Assembly: GCA_030248295.1 (NCBI GenBank)
Contig: JASANH010000499.1
Span: forward strand, 124,001 to 188,000
From: Mesodorylaimus sp. YZB2_4
Lineage: Eukaryota > Nematoda > Enoplea > Dorylaimida > Dorylaimidae
DNA length: 64,000 nucleotides
Reading direction: 5' to 3'
The translations under genes were made by a program, and so were the position numbers. Below, piece by piece: positions 50,383 through 61,334 of this stretch. The notes beneath the pieces are model-generated. The model was not told the DNA's origin. It worked only from the letters and a program-made list of their open reading frames with translations, and made no database searches. Every line of letters starts with the position of its first letter. The first letter of the stretch is position 1.

Positions 50383-51094
50383 TTAGCATTCGGAACGTTC
50401 AACGACCCTGGGCTCACTTGATTGACGTGACTGCTTGTTTGCAACCAATCCGAAAACGGAAAATTCGTGATCCAGTTTCGAGTGCAAGCCTTCTGCATGA
50501 TTCGTCGTCCTAGGTCCAGGTAGACCACGCCAGCGATCAACTGTCCGCCAAACATTATCAAAATGGTTCCAGGCTGGAGCATTGAAGCTGCCAAAAAGCC
50601 AAGTGTTCTGAACAAAAGGAAGCTGCAGCATCTGCGTAAATTTCAAATAATTGATTTTCCCTTACTTGAAAATATCAAATGAATTCGAGTAGTCGATCAC
50701 GTAAGTGTGGCTCATTCAACCGCGGCATCGATTGCACCAAATGATTTCAAGCGACATGTACCAAATCAGACGGAAGCAAAGCCGTAGCTTTAACTGTGTG
50801 CACCCATCGTTTTAAACAAGTGTTTTCGTTGTCGTGAGGTACCTTCAAGCCGTGGGTCTGCATCCATCGAGTCAGAGATTGCCCGAAATGAAATGAGCAG
50901 CCTAGAGATTGCGTATTGTACAGTACACGTTTCGAACGGCCTAAAAATTTTTCACTTATGCGTAGCACCTCTTTAACCCAAGGGGCTGGGCTGTAATGGG
51001 CATACCTCCATCGCAGCTTTTGTGACCATTTGACATTGCTCGCGATGACCGATAATCGGATCAGTATCGATTCGCAGGAATACGGCGCTCCCAT
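50383..51094 (-). pseudogene. MULE-type (Mutator-like) transposase remnant
   Basis: Two minus-strand frames (50747-51094 and 50383-50646) carry the C-terminal half of a MULE transposase: LGCSFHFGQSLTRW, then GLKVPHDNE, ALLPSDLVHVA, and after a gap NTWLFGSF..PAWNHFDNVWRT, PRTTNHAEGLHSKL. This order (GC.FH..Q, then WN, then RTNN..EG.H) is characteristic. The join contains in-frame TGA codons, one where the family has Trp (HVA-stop-NHL) and one before YFQ. It also has a 34-nt GTAAGG...ACGCAG segment that looks like a tiny intron. I read it as a pseudogene. No zinc-binding or DDE N-terminal half is left. Confidence 0.7.
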
Positions 51095-52234
51095 TTTGGG
51101 CGCTCAGCTGGGCCATCTGCGCACCACTTTATCGCCGCGCGGATGGGGCGGCTGCGCGGTCATTTTAGTGACCAGAGCTGGGCCAGCCCGGAATGGCATG
51201 TGGCGTATGGGGCTGCAGCCTGTAGGGATGGAGGGACTTTTCTTTCCCAGTGGCAAAGAGCGCCTAGCGGGTAGAATGTAATTTTTCAAGCAAAGGCCCT
51301 GTACTCTATACCTTTTTTGAGTTTTGATGAAGCGCCATAGAAGGCGCGCTGAAAATTAAAGTGTGCTATGTGAACTCCCGCAAAAATTATGGAGAACTAC
51401 CGTCGTCGGAGAAATTTAATACCGTGACCAGCCTTTTTAAGGGGAACTTCTGAGAAATCAAATGGATTTTCGTCCGTTATATAACAGACTTTGAACTAAA
51501 GGGTGGATGGGACTGAACGCATTTTCTCTATTTCTTGCGGAACCTTCTGGTAGTAAAAGTTATTGTTTGTCAATCCGAAAACTTCGACGTCGTGGAAAAA
51601 TAAAACTCTCTTAATCTGGCACTTTCACCCATGGCTATATGTGCTCACATACTATAGCAACGGTTTTACCACAGGACAAACAACCCAGTTCTGCGTCCTA
51701 AAATATGGGCTTCGATGGGCCAGCTGCGCGGCGCAAAATGGAAGCAACGCTGGCCCAGCTGTGCGTCGAAATTCGGAGCAAAATATACCTCCGATTCGAC
51801 CGTTTTGTACAGTAACCCAAGCTTTTCATTCTCGATTATGGTCACTATTGTTGACTAATAGTAAGTCGCATTCCCGGCAATCACAGTATGTGCTCTCGCC
51901 ACAATTCGACTTTTTTTTAAAAAAATAATAGTTGCCCAGATTCGCAGGATGCTCGTAAACAAGCATTCTGCGATTTCATATACTTCGTCAAGACGAATCG
52001 CGCCTGGCCAAAATTTTCAGCCATGGTCACGTTAAAACGCTACTTGCAAGTGGAGAAGAAAGAGAAACGGCATGACTATTGCCAGGAAAAACGACCGACT
52101 ATAGCCAAGGCAGGATCCTGCATTTAGTTCAATCTACATAGACACTAATCATCACTAACTGGTCGCCATCCTGATGATGCAGGTATGCCTGGATATTCAA
52201 ACGCTGCGCACCTTTCAGCCTGGTCTTAATAAAG

Positions 52235-52388
52235 GGACGCTGGCCCTATCGGGACTGGCTGTAAAGGGAAACTGGCTGAATCGGCACTGGCCGTAAAAGG
52301 AAACCGGCCGAAACGAGACACTGGCCAAAAAGGGACGCTGGCCATAAGAGGATTCTGGCCACAACGGGTCGCTGGCTGAACGGAGACG
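52235..52388. repeat. 17-bp minisatellite, nine units
   Basis: The motif ACTGGCCGAAAAGGGA and variants recurs with CTGG at about 52240, 52255, 52272, 52287, 52304, 52321, 52338, 52355 and 52372, a spacing of 15-17 bp. GC content is well above the surroundings. Confidence 0.9.
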
Positions 52389-52779
52389 GAGCCTGTACGA
52401 CCCGCGGGGTTCGAATTTAGCTGTGCGGATTTTCATGAAACACCCATGATCACTTTAATGACATAAACGAGCCACTCCACTGTACCTGATTCAGACCTGT
52501 TTCAGGCTCGGTCGATTCTTACTAGCAACGCCGATTGGCATAGAACGTTTGAAGTTCCCTCTTTGGTGTTGACAGTATAACCTGGTTTCTTTGAGAATAT
52601 AAGCGCCCTCCACGCTCCGCATAGTGCCGCGTGTATATTCTTGAAAAAAACCAGATAATAACTAGACTGATCTGCGCTTGATGCAGCTCAACTTTTGGTT
52701 GAGAAATGCCCCATTGGAAACCGCTTTGCAGATGCAACGACTTTTATAGATCCCACATGTTGCACTGGAGGAACAGAAT

Positions 52780-54038
52780 TCAGTCATAACCATAAATAAA
52801 TGGATTCAAAACAGCATTGAGCACGATCAAATTAGCTAGCAACTCCAAGTACTTATTGTCTAGTTCAGGATACATAAAGAAGCATAAGGATGATATGTTA
52901 TATGGTGACCAGCAGAGAAAATAAGCTAGCATTATCCAAGCTGATGTTTTCAAAGCTCGTTTCTTGGCTCTGGTCAATGTAGCCACAGCTATACTGGACC
53001 TGGCAGAAGCCGGTTTGTGGTCTCCTTGTTCAAATGTGAATATTTCCGAAGCATTCGATCCTTTGGGTGTGACGAGAGAATGTGGTGACAAAGAATACTG
53101 AGCTGATGGTGATGATAAGCTAGTAGTGTCCACTCGAGGGCGTGGTGTCCGTAAATAATCAGAGTCGCTCAATTTGCTGAACGCACTGTCCGACGGCGGC
53201 ATTGATGAAGCCCCTTGATGACCATCCGATCGTAGCTCATTGTTCGTATTCCTTCTCGAACCCAGCTCAACAGTGACTAGTGTTATCGATTTTTGAAACC
53301 TACATACAATTAAGGCGTAGGATCCGGCTATGATGACGGCTGGAATCCAAAAGACAAGCGCCAAATGAAACCCTTCATAGAGACGCTCATAGAAGACGAC
53401 ATGCGTGAAGGATGGATTAGATTGGTCGAGCATATATTTCTCAACTTTCCAAATAGTCATGCATTGCCTCCATTCCGACCACTGCTCGGGGTCTGGTTGA
53501 AATGTCCTCCAGATGACCACTTGAGGAATGGCACCGACTGCAGCGATCATCCAAGCCAGACAAGGGGATATCCGGATACACGTAGCCCAGTGTCCATGAC
53601 TAAATATCGATCCAGGACGATCGATATTTTTCGCTACATATGATCGATCGAGAGCAATAGCAGCTACCAGATTCGAGGTGGCGTAAAAACAAAAAGCATT
53701 TAAATAAGCCATCGCTCGACACAGCCAATCGCCCCCAAGGTACTGATAAGTACTCAACCAAGCCACCTCTCCAACCCCGTAAACGCATAGAATTAGAAGA
53801 TTAGCCGCCACTAAATGGACTCGAAGAACGCTCAATCGTGAAACATGTTTTTGCGAGTGACCACCATTTGACGAAGATCCAAAGAATAAAAAAGTGCAAC
53901 AACTCGTCTTCTTATTTCTCTTACGACGGGCTTTTTGCAATTGCTTTTTTATCAGTCGTAAAAAACAAAATAAATTAATAGGTATTCCAAATAGCATCAT
54001 ACAAGCAAGAATGCCGATTTCAGCAAAATTTAAAGTAT
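52780..54038 (-). CDS. GnRH/AKH-receptor-like GPCR, paralogue B (tail-less), main exon
   Basis: The frame is open from a likely splice acceptor (GGTCCAG, exon starting 54038) to TGA at 52780. The first residues TLNFAEIGILACMM continue TM1 upstream of the internal ATG at 54000, so the true start lies in a missing upstream exon; a candidate ends at a GTAATC donor near 54254. TM2 has HLVAANLLILCVYG with Asn at 2.50. TM3 is GGDWLCRAMAYLNAFCFYAT and ends ALDRSYV, very like vertebrate GnRH receptor LDRS. Loop 3 is long and Ser/Pro-rich. TM6 has LCWSPYN and TM7 ends LNAVLNPFIYGYD, then stop. The peptide-hormone receptor role is inferred from the family. It is a clear paralogue of the receptor at 36039-37514, in opposite orientation 15 kb away. 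Confidence 0.75.
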
Positions 54039-54956
54039 CTGGACCGCAAATAAAATTTATTCATATCTCTCTTTCCCCCTCCCTTCCGAGAGGGAGGGCC
54101 GCACGCCTCCTCCAAGGAGAAAAAGGGAAGCCTTTCTCCTCCCCCTCTTCTCCCCCCCTCCTTTAACCCTTCATAACATCATACTGAACTTAACGGTGGT
54201 ACGTGCGAGAACGCTTTAGAACAAGCGTGTGGGACACAATTATGTTTTGATTACCTCCCTTCAAGTGACGTGTTTGCACCAGTGTACGTAAGAGAAGCAA
54301 ACGTGCGCATTTAATCTCGCCGGCAGTATTCTGTGCAAAAATGTTAAATGTAGTCGTTAAGAGGCTGTAACTTGACCAGGTCAGGGTGTAACAAGACCAA
54401 CTAATAACAAGGTTCCTACTGCGCGACAAATGGGTGCTTTGCAACAACAAACTGACCTTTCAAAAGACAAGCATTCAGTGCGGGTGTCTTGCTTACGACA
54501 AACATCCTATCTTTGGTTAAACTACTTTGACGCGGAAAACGAAGCGTAATAGCATTTGATGGCGCCTTAGAAGCCTTGAAGACAACTTTACAAATCCTCT
54601 TAGGAACAGTTCTCTCATTGCTAGTCGCGCGACAATGCAAGCACTCTGCCGCGAAATTTGTGATATTGTCAAGTCAGCCGTAGACGCCTGACCTGAACTG
54701 CTGGTATTTTACAAAAGAAAAGTCTTGTCGCTGAACTTCACGGCAAGCAGAAAAACTCAACCAACAGGGTATACGTACATCTCGAAAAACCATGGCCCCG
54801 CGCAATAAAACGATAAAACATTTCGAAAAAACGTGCGTGCTTAAGAAAATCCTATCAAATGTCAATCACAAAAACTAATTCTCATTTGACTATCGATTTA
54901 TCACTCCAAACAATACAATTATAAAGGTTGAAGAAAAACTAGGTCAGTGCACCGTT

Positions 54957-57900
54957 TTACGTTAGCGACCACGGCGAGTACTGTTTCTCGACCACAAATG
55001 CTCGAAAATAATCACGTTGATTCCAAGCCACAGGCACCAAAGCCACTTTGACTTGATCCCCAGGTCTGAGAATAGTCAATAGAACCCTGCCATCCTCGTC
55101 GTCTATGATCGGCATCACATCCTCTGGCATTGCGTGTACGATACCAAAACGTTGATTACGTAATTTCCAGAAACAAGGAGGCAACGTGGAAGTAGCGTAC
55201 CATTTTCGAGGTATCATACAAACTTCGTCCACAATGGCGTGCATATTGGAAATAATTGATGGCGACGGTACGTTGGGCAAAATCTTTGCTGAAATTGGTG
55301 CTTCTCTTACCTCGTAAACAGTCCAAGCGTCGCCTTCAGTGTTGAACTGTCGCTCGTCATTGCCGTTGTAGAATGCACGGACCATAATACGTTGAAACGG
55401 ACGAAATGCAACGTTTTTCAAGCACCATCTCCAAACAGTCATTCGACCAAGTTTCTCACTCCAAACTGTGCCGAAGCGGTTGCTAAGAACGCCTATAAAA
55501 CAACATTGTCGATATTGTGTTCTCGTTGGATCAAACAAAATATGCCACCTTATGCACATATGTTACTCCCAACGCTGTGTCGAGAATTGAATGCTCACAC
55601 AGTTTTTCTGGCGGCTTCCGCTACCTGTATATGCATTATGTTCACGCACTGTTGTTGTATGTGTGCAGATTTTTACTTTTGGTTTTTAGACTTTTTAGAC
55701 TTGGAGCACTTGAGCAAAGTTCAGTTTTTCCTACAGGCCACGTACTACAGCAGTCAAACCAGGGGCAGACGCACGGCAGCTTCAGGCACACGAGCGCATC
55801 TTGGATAGGACAACGTCTTACTCGGACGATGGCGACTGGGTTCTGCACCATGGCGGTGTTGTATAGCTGAGTCTGCCGGCTCGCTTGGCTTTCGTCCCCG
55901 CATTTGGAGCACCCCGACGGTACAGGTGAGCAGGCTTACGATGCGACCTCCTGTCTTCCAAGCCCAGTCGCTAGCTGCCACGATACTGGTAGCTAGCAGC
56001 ACTGTTCCAACATCGCGTCTGCTTCCTACATGTTTGCTAAAGAGACCGAGATGGACATTGAAAATTAGAGCTCGTTCCATCTGTGACGTGGCTTCAAACA
56101 AGATCGATATTTCAGATCAGCATAAAGATCACAAAAGTGCCGCGATAATGCTGGTTCTAAAAAAACAGTCAGAAATCCTGACTGTGCGATCACGACCCAG
56201 AAACTTTTGAGGAGAATCACCCGTGTGACGGAAATAACAAAGGAAAAATTACCAGAAATACTCAACTAATACGCGACGGAAATTTGTGTTTAGGTAGGAT
56301 TATTTGGAAATAAAAATTTGCAACCTACTCTTTAATGCAAATGTTTTAAAAATAACATTTCATTTCATTTGAAAATCTGCGCATACACCCCTTGGTTTAC
56401 GAAATATAATCAATTAGCTAATGCAAAGCTGTTTCTTCCCGTATTTACCCTCTTATACATTCACCTATGAAATATCATGAGAGTTCATGGGCATACCACA
56501 TTGTCGCGCGACATGCAGTTAGAGCCATGCTGGCATGCTGCAGCAGGGACCATTTTTTGAGGAGGGGAGAATCATAAGCCAAGCCAGCCCTATAAGGAAA
56601 ACTAAAAGAGTACTAGTAACCACAGAAAATACCTTTTAAGAAAGTGATGTTTTTAGAATTTTTCACTTGCTTTTTTACTTCTAATCTTAAAAATATGCCT
56701 GCAGGTTTTAGTTGTGCTTCCATTGCGTAACTAAAGCTACGTCCATTTCTATGCAGCCGGATATTGGCAGTCAGACAAAACTGCTGTATGTCGGTACATG
56801 TGTACCTACTGATATCTTTGCCCTGGAATCAGATTGATATGGAGTAGTCCCACCAGGCCACGAGGCCGTGGCCTGGTGGGTTGGGCGTCTGCCTCTCACG
56901 CCAGGTGCGCAGTTACGGGCGAGTGTTCGACTCGCGGGCTGGTAAATCATTTCGTGTAAAATGTGTCCCTTCACCATCGAGTGCGCATAAGCGTTTGATA
57001 ATGTGGTAAAACATGAACAAACGTGAACATAAACATTAGTCACTTGCAGTATCAGCAGGATCACACTAGAGATTTATGATAGATCTTTTTGTTCTGACGA
57101 GGAGGTGACTGAATAGTGCACGTGCGTGTAACAAGAATGCAAGCGATCCGTTGAAAATTAGGGGCTTGCAGAACCATGGGGGGGGGGGACAGGTAAGGTC
57201 GAAAGCAACAAGCACCCCGTGATTCACGCTACGATGCTCTCCTATAGATATAATCTGTTCAAAAACATTTACAGGGAGTCCTCCAAAACACAACATCATC
57301 CCGTCGTCTTGACGTTATCAAAACATCTACAAAATACATCTGACACGTGTGGCCGCTCGAATTACTAACAAGTTTATCCGCGCATAAAAAGAAAATGTTT
57401 TTAGTGACCTTTAGAATTTGTTGAATCACGTGAGAGAAAAAACACATTTTTCAATAATCAACAAAACGTGACATTTGAATTTTATGATAAATTATATACC
57501 TATGTATTTCTAGTCAGAAGCAGAAAAAGGCAGAATGACTGACCCTGCAGAAAGGTTGGACTATACGCTAGGAAAATGATGATTACGAAGATATCCTATT
57601 GCTTGTCAGCACGGTCTAGATTGTCGCGCGACATGCAGTTGGAGCCATGCTGGCATGCTGCACCCACTAAAAGAACTGATATGAGCTACTACGCCAAGTC
57701 TTTTTTACATGATCGTCAGGAGCAGAGTAATGTACATGAAAACTGAAAAAGTGAGCTAATTTATATGGCGACTGGTCTTTGCCGTAGTCCATGTGTTGTG
57801 CATCTTGTAACCGAATTTCCCTTCTTGTAACTCGTGCACTCGATCGGGCGCGACCGACTTCGACACTCGTTTTGCAAAGGCATGCTTAGGCGCTTTTTCC

Positions 57901-59097
57901 TCGTTGGGGAATATGTACTGTAAAGCAGCCGAACAACGTCAGATTCTAAACATTTTTGCGCGTCATTTGCGACAAGGTGCTTTTTTCGTAATATGACTAT
58001 TGCAATGGAAATACGTCTGGATCGGTTAAAGGAAGAGTGAACCATGTCAAAACCCCAGGGCAGCCAACCAAGCCTTCTGACCCAGTCGATGGCTGAAACA
58101 TTGTTTTGGTGGTACGCTACTAGCTGCGGGCCCTGTGCAAATGATCGATTGCCAGTCGATTCTCAACAAGGCTAATGCTGAGCCGAAGAGATGAATGCTA
58201 CTTTATGCATTGAAAATACATGTATTTACTCACCAGCCACGACGACGGCTGCCACACGAACATATCGCCCCACCTTGACCGACACGTCCACGGGTGTTGC
58301 CGTGCAAGTGATATCGATGGCCTTACAATAATCATTTTGGCCCATTTGATGACTTATCCTAAACCTAACCCAGTCACCGACTTTTATAGCGGATTCCGAG
58401 TCGACTTCTCCAATAGATAAGCCGACTTCCATGCACCAAATATGCACAGTTTCTTTTATTCTCTAAAAGCAAACATTCTTTTAAAAGCAAGCAGCATTTT
58501 TGAAATTTTTACCTTCACTACTAGTCCTAATAGCAAGGGTATGTCCGCTTCGACTGCCACCGCAGTGCAGCCACCTTTGGCAGCCTGCTCAGGTTTTTCC
58601 AAAGCCATGAATCGTAGCCACTCCCCCTCCACTAATTGCTGAAATTCTTTGTATCCGCTCGCTCGAAAAGCCCTTTTCGAAATCAATATGTCCCCTCCCC
58701 CGAATGTAGCCCTGCATTGAGGTCTAATAGTCGCAATATTCACTGCAGAGCAGAACAGTCCATCCTGGGCGTGCACAGACTTCCTAAACTGTCCAAACCC
58801 TTGCATGATACCAGAGCGAGGTCTAACATCGATGGCCGTCCAATGACCACCTTCCGTTTTGACAGCCACGAAACCAACCCAGTCGCCAACTGTGAACACT
58901 TGGCACAAGGTACGAATTCTTCGTAGGCAGTAAGAATTGAGAAAAAATAAACATTCTTCAAATCGACCATTTTCATCATCGGCTTTGAATCGTATGGCGC
59001 CCATAAAATTTGTAACTCTTGTAATTTTACCTGCATCAACTAAATAATGTTTTGTGATGAGGCTGATCGAACGTGGAATATTTGCCATGGCGGCCAT
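54957..59097 (-). CDS. Tandem OB-fold/cold-shock-like repeat protein, four exons
   Basis: The exons are 58513-59097, 58234-58462, 58069-58119 and 54957-55492. They join in phases 0, 1, 1 into 466 continuous residues, starting at ATG 59097. A structural unit repeats about six times. Its end has the form V-G-D-W-V-x-F followed by an AIDV-like strand (VGDWVGF..WTAIDV, EGEWLRF..CTAVAV, VGDWVRF..CKAIDI, VGRYVRV..VSAIDW, and FQRIMVRA and PGDQVKVA more loosely). Its beginning is GKITRV..GAIRF, GIMQGFG or GVLSNRFGTVW. This resembles cold-shock/S1-type OB folds, as in multi-CSD RNA-binding proteins, so RNA or single-strand binding is inferred. No known name fits. Exon 3 is only 51 nt and uses a weak GTTGGC donor, but the join restores a unit exactly. 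The last intron (2.6 kb) carries SINEs and a duplicated 42-bp element. Confidence 0.65.
55835..55935 (-). repeat. Partial SINE-like repeat, family B tail
   Basis: The block (plus strand) CGGTGTTGTATAGCTGAG...CGTCCCCGCATTTGGAGCAC...GACGGTACAGGTGAG parallels CGGTGCTGGACAGCCGAG...CCGTCTCCGCACTCGGGGCAC...GATGGTACTAGGTGAC at 47370-47440. Confidence 0.55.
56501..56542. repeat. 42-bp duplicated palindromic element, copy 1
   Basis: TTGTCGCGCGACATGCAGTT continues to CATGCTGGCATGCTGCA. The copy at 57621-57662 differs at a single base. It contains the palindrome TGTCGCGCGACA and lies in the last intron of the OB-fold-repeat gene. Confidence 0.9.
56849..57030 (+). repeat. tRNA-derived SINE-like repeat, family A
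   Basis: A box GTGGCCTGGTGGG and B box GTTCGACTCGC are present, with tail CCCTTCACCATCGAGTGCGC and GTGGTAAAACATGAA. The head is overlapped by a perfect 13-bp inverted repeat (56849-56861 with 56868-56880). The tail block recurs at about 60955-61010 (minus) and 20318-20345 (plus). Confidence 0.7.
57621..57662. repeat. 42-bp duplicated palindromic element, copy 2
   Basis: It matches 56501-56542 except for G in place of A after CAGTT. The flanks are unrelated, so the conserved unit ends sharply. Confidence 0.9.
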
Positions 59098-61334
59098 GCT
59101 TAATTCGGAAAAATCTGAAAATCTACGACTTTATAGATTTACTCACGAGATTTGAAAAAAGACTAGGCGGAATTTCAGTGATTGATGGTACTTTCTTGCT
59201 CAATTTATTTTCTGCCAGTAGACCACTCAGCCACCCGCTCATATTTTGTTCCTCGGCCCATTACCCGCAGGAGGACTTTTCAAGCGAAAATCCATGCTAA
59301 ATTCTAGATGCGGCTTCATTCTAGCTTAAAGGCTGAGAAAGGACTTTGGTCGGTGCTGGACCCAGTCAAATTATCGGAAAAGAGGCCTCTGCATGTCCGA
59401 GAGATATCAGCACACTCACACTTTACTTACCACTGATATGAATGATAAGAGCATTCACCCATTGGCAACAGGCTTTCACTTACCATTCGGCCTCTTGCAT
59501 CCTGGACGACCGCCTGTGTTAACGATTACTCGGCACGCACTCCATCCCCTTCAATTTCCGATTAGCTCTTCGTCAACCGGTAGTTCTCCTTCTACTTCCC
59601 ATATCACCCCCTCGTTACAAAGAAGAGGAGCATCAGTTTTTGCTCAGCTGATCTTTGCCGGGTGTCGCGTGTCCAGCTCGATGCGTCCAGGATAGACAAT
59701 ATCATTAGTCATGCATGGAAGGGTTTTGAATTTTGACCACGCTACTCGTAGACGATGAAAATTACAGCGTCCATAGCCCTGCTTATATAAAGTTTTTCTA
59801 CATTTATCGATGCGGAAAAAGGCGCTCTTAACGCGTGAACGCTTTCAAGCTCCGCGGACTGAATCGCTCTAATACGATCGGCCGAGTAAATGGCTTTCGT
59901 GCCTTTTAGGCGAAGCTCACGAGAAAAAGTAATTTCTACTGACAGAAAATGCATAAAGCGCACAAAGCAAATGTCATTTTGTCAACGCTAACGAAGACAT
60001 AGCGCATCTTTTAGCCTCAGCTTTACGATGTTCGATAAGTTCATAATGCCCGAAAGAGACTTTACGACGCCTTCAAGAATTTATTGTGTGTTTGTGTAGG
60101 TGGCTATTTGTGAAAGTAGCCTTATTGCACGGTCCTGGTTGACTTGCATTTACTCGTGTCGTATGATTACAACTGCTAGTTTTTCCGTTGAAAGTAAAAA
60201 ATGCTGCTGTTCTTTCCGAGGTCCCGCGGGGTTTTGTAGCGGCTTTCCTAATGAGTATTTATCCATGTGGCAGCGGATCTGGCCTGAGAAAAATGCCCAT
60301 TGTTGCCAATTATCTAATCGTTAGCTTAGCGTGCCTGCAGTGAATTTCAATCAGCCATCAGGAAACAATTAGGGCGATTGTTATTTTATAGGATTCGGAT
60401 TCAGGAAGAACATGCTATTGTGAATGTGCGTCACACTTAAGGCCTCTCAGTGGCACCTGTAGATGTTGCCGGAGTTGTAACTGAAATGTCACAGTTGCTA
60501 TAGCATGCGGTACCTGAGAGCACGATATGATTTTTGACTCCTGTTATATTGTCCTTTAGAGAGGTGGTGTTCTACAAAAATGCAGCTGTATGTACAGCAC
60601 ATGCCAAAGCAAGATAAGGTCTCAATGTGCCAAACAATTTTGTTTTTTTTCGCGAGTGTAGCAATTTCTAAAGCATCCATTAAAAACGACATTTTCGTTT
60701 CATGCCCGGATTACCTTATTTGTTAATTACACGGAAATCTGCCATCCGTGTCAGCTGATCTACGCCGTGTAGCTGTTTTGGAGGACATCCCGCTGAACGT
60801 GTTTCAAAAGATTATCATCATAAGCAAGCATCGTGGCGTGAACATTGTGTTAACTAGCCGACTCACCATTAGCGTGCAATATCTTTAGGGAAGCAACCGA
60901 AAGATCATGGTGGCGAGTAGCATGGACCAGCTGGTCTCATGTTAATCGTCATATTCATGTTTTACCACAACACCGAACGCTTATGCGCACTCGAGGGTGA
61001 CGGGACCCGCATTTCCCATTTAGGTCAGATTAAAAATTAGTAAGGTCAGATTAAAAAACCTTGTAAGGTCTTGTAAGACTCTTGCAAAGACTTAGCAAGA
61101 TTTTTCTAAGACTTCAACCTTCTTGGTAAGATTTATTTCCTCATTTCTTAGTAAGATAATCTTAAGCCACACGAAGGCACCCCATAAAATGACTTACTCT
61201 TCATTATCCATCAGTCTTCACACCCATCACTGCAAGCGAGTAGGGCCTTACACGAAAAAGCAAATTCAAACATCTTCAGGCACCCCATGCACGGGTATTG
61301 TAGGGGCTCAAAAACAACTGCCTGGAGCCATTTA
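59098..61334. other. Intergenic stretch with one SINE tail
   Basis: It begins with the probable promoter of the minus-strand OB-fold-repeat gene. A family A SINE tail lies at about 60955-61010 on the minus strand. I see no other gene; open frames near 59393-59695 and 60100-60324 have no motif. Confidence 0.4.

Noticed and set aside
57761-58045. Longer third exon of the OB-fold-repeat gene
   Set aside because: Reading on past 58069 gives a basic tail unrelated to the repeat units, while ending the exon at 58069 restores a unit when joined to 55492.
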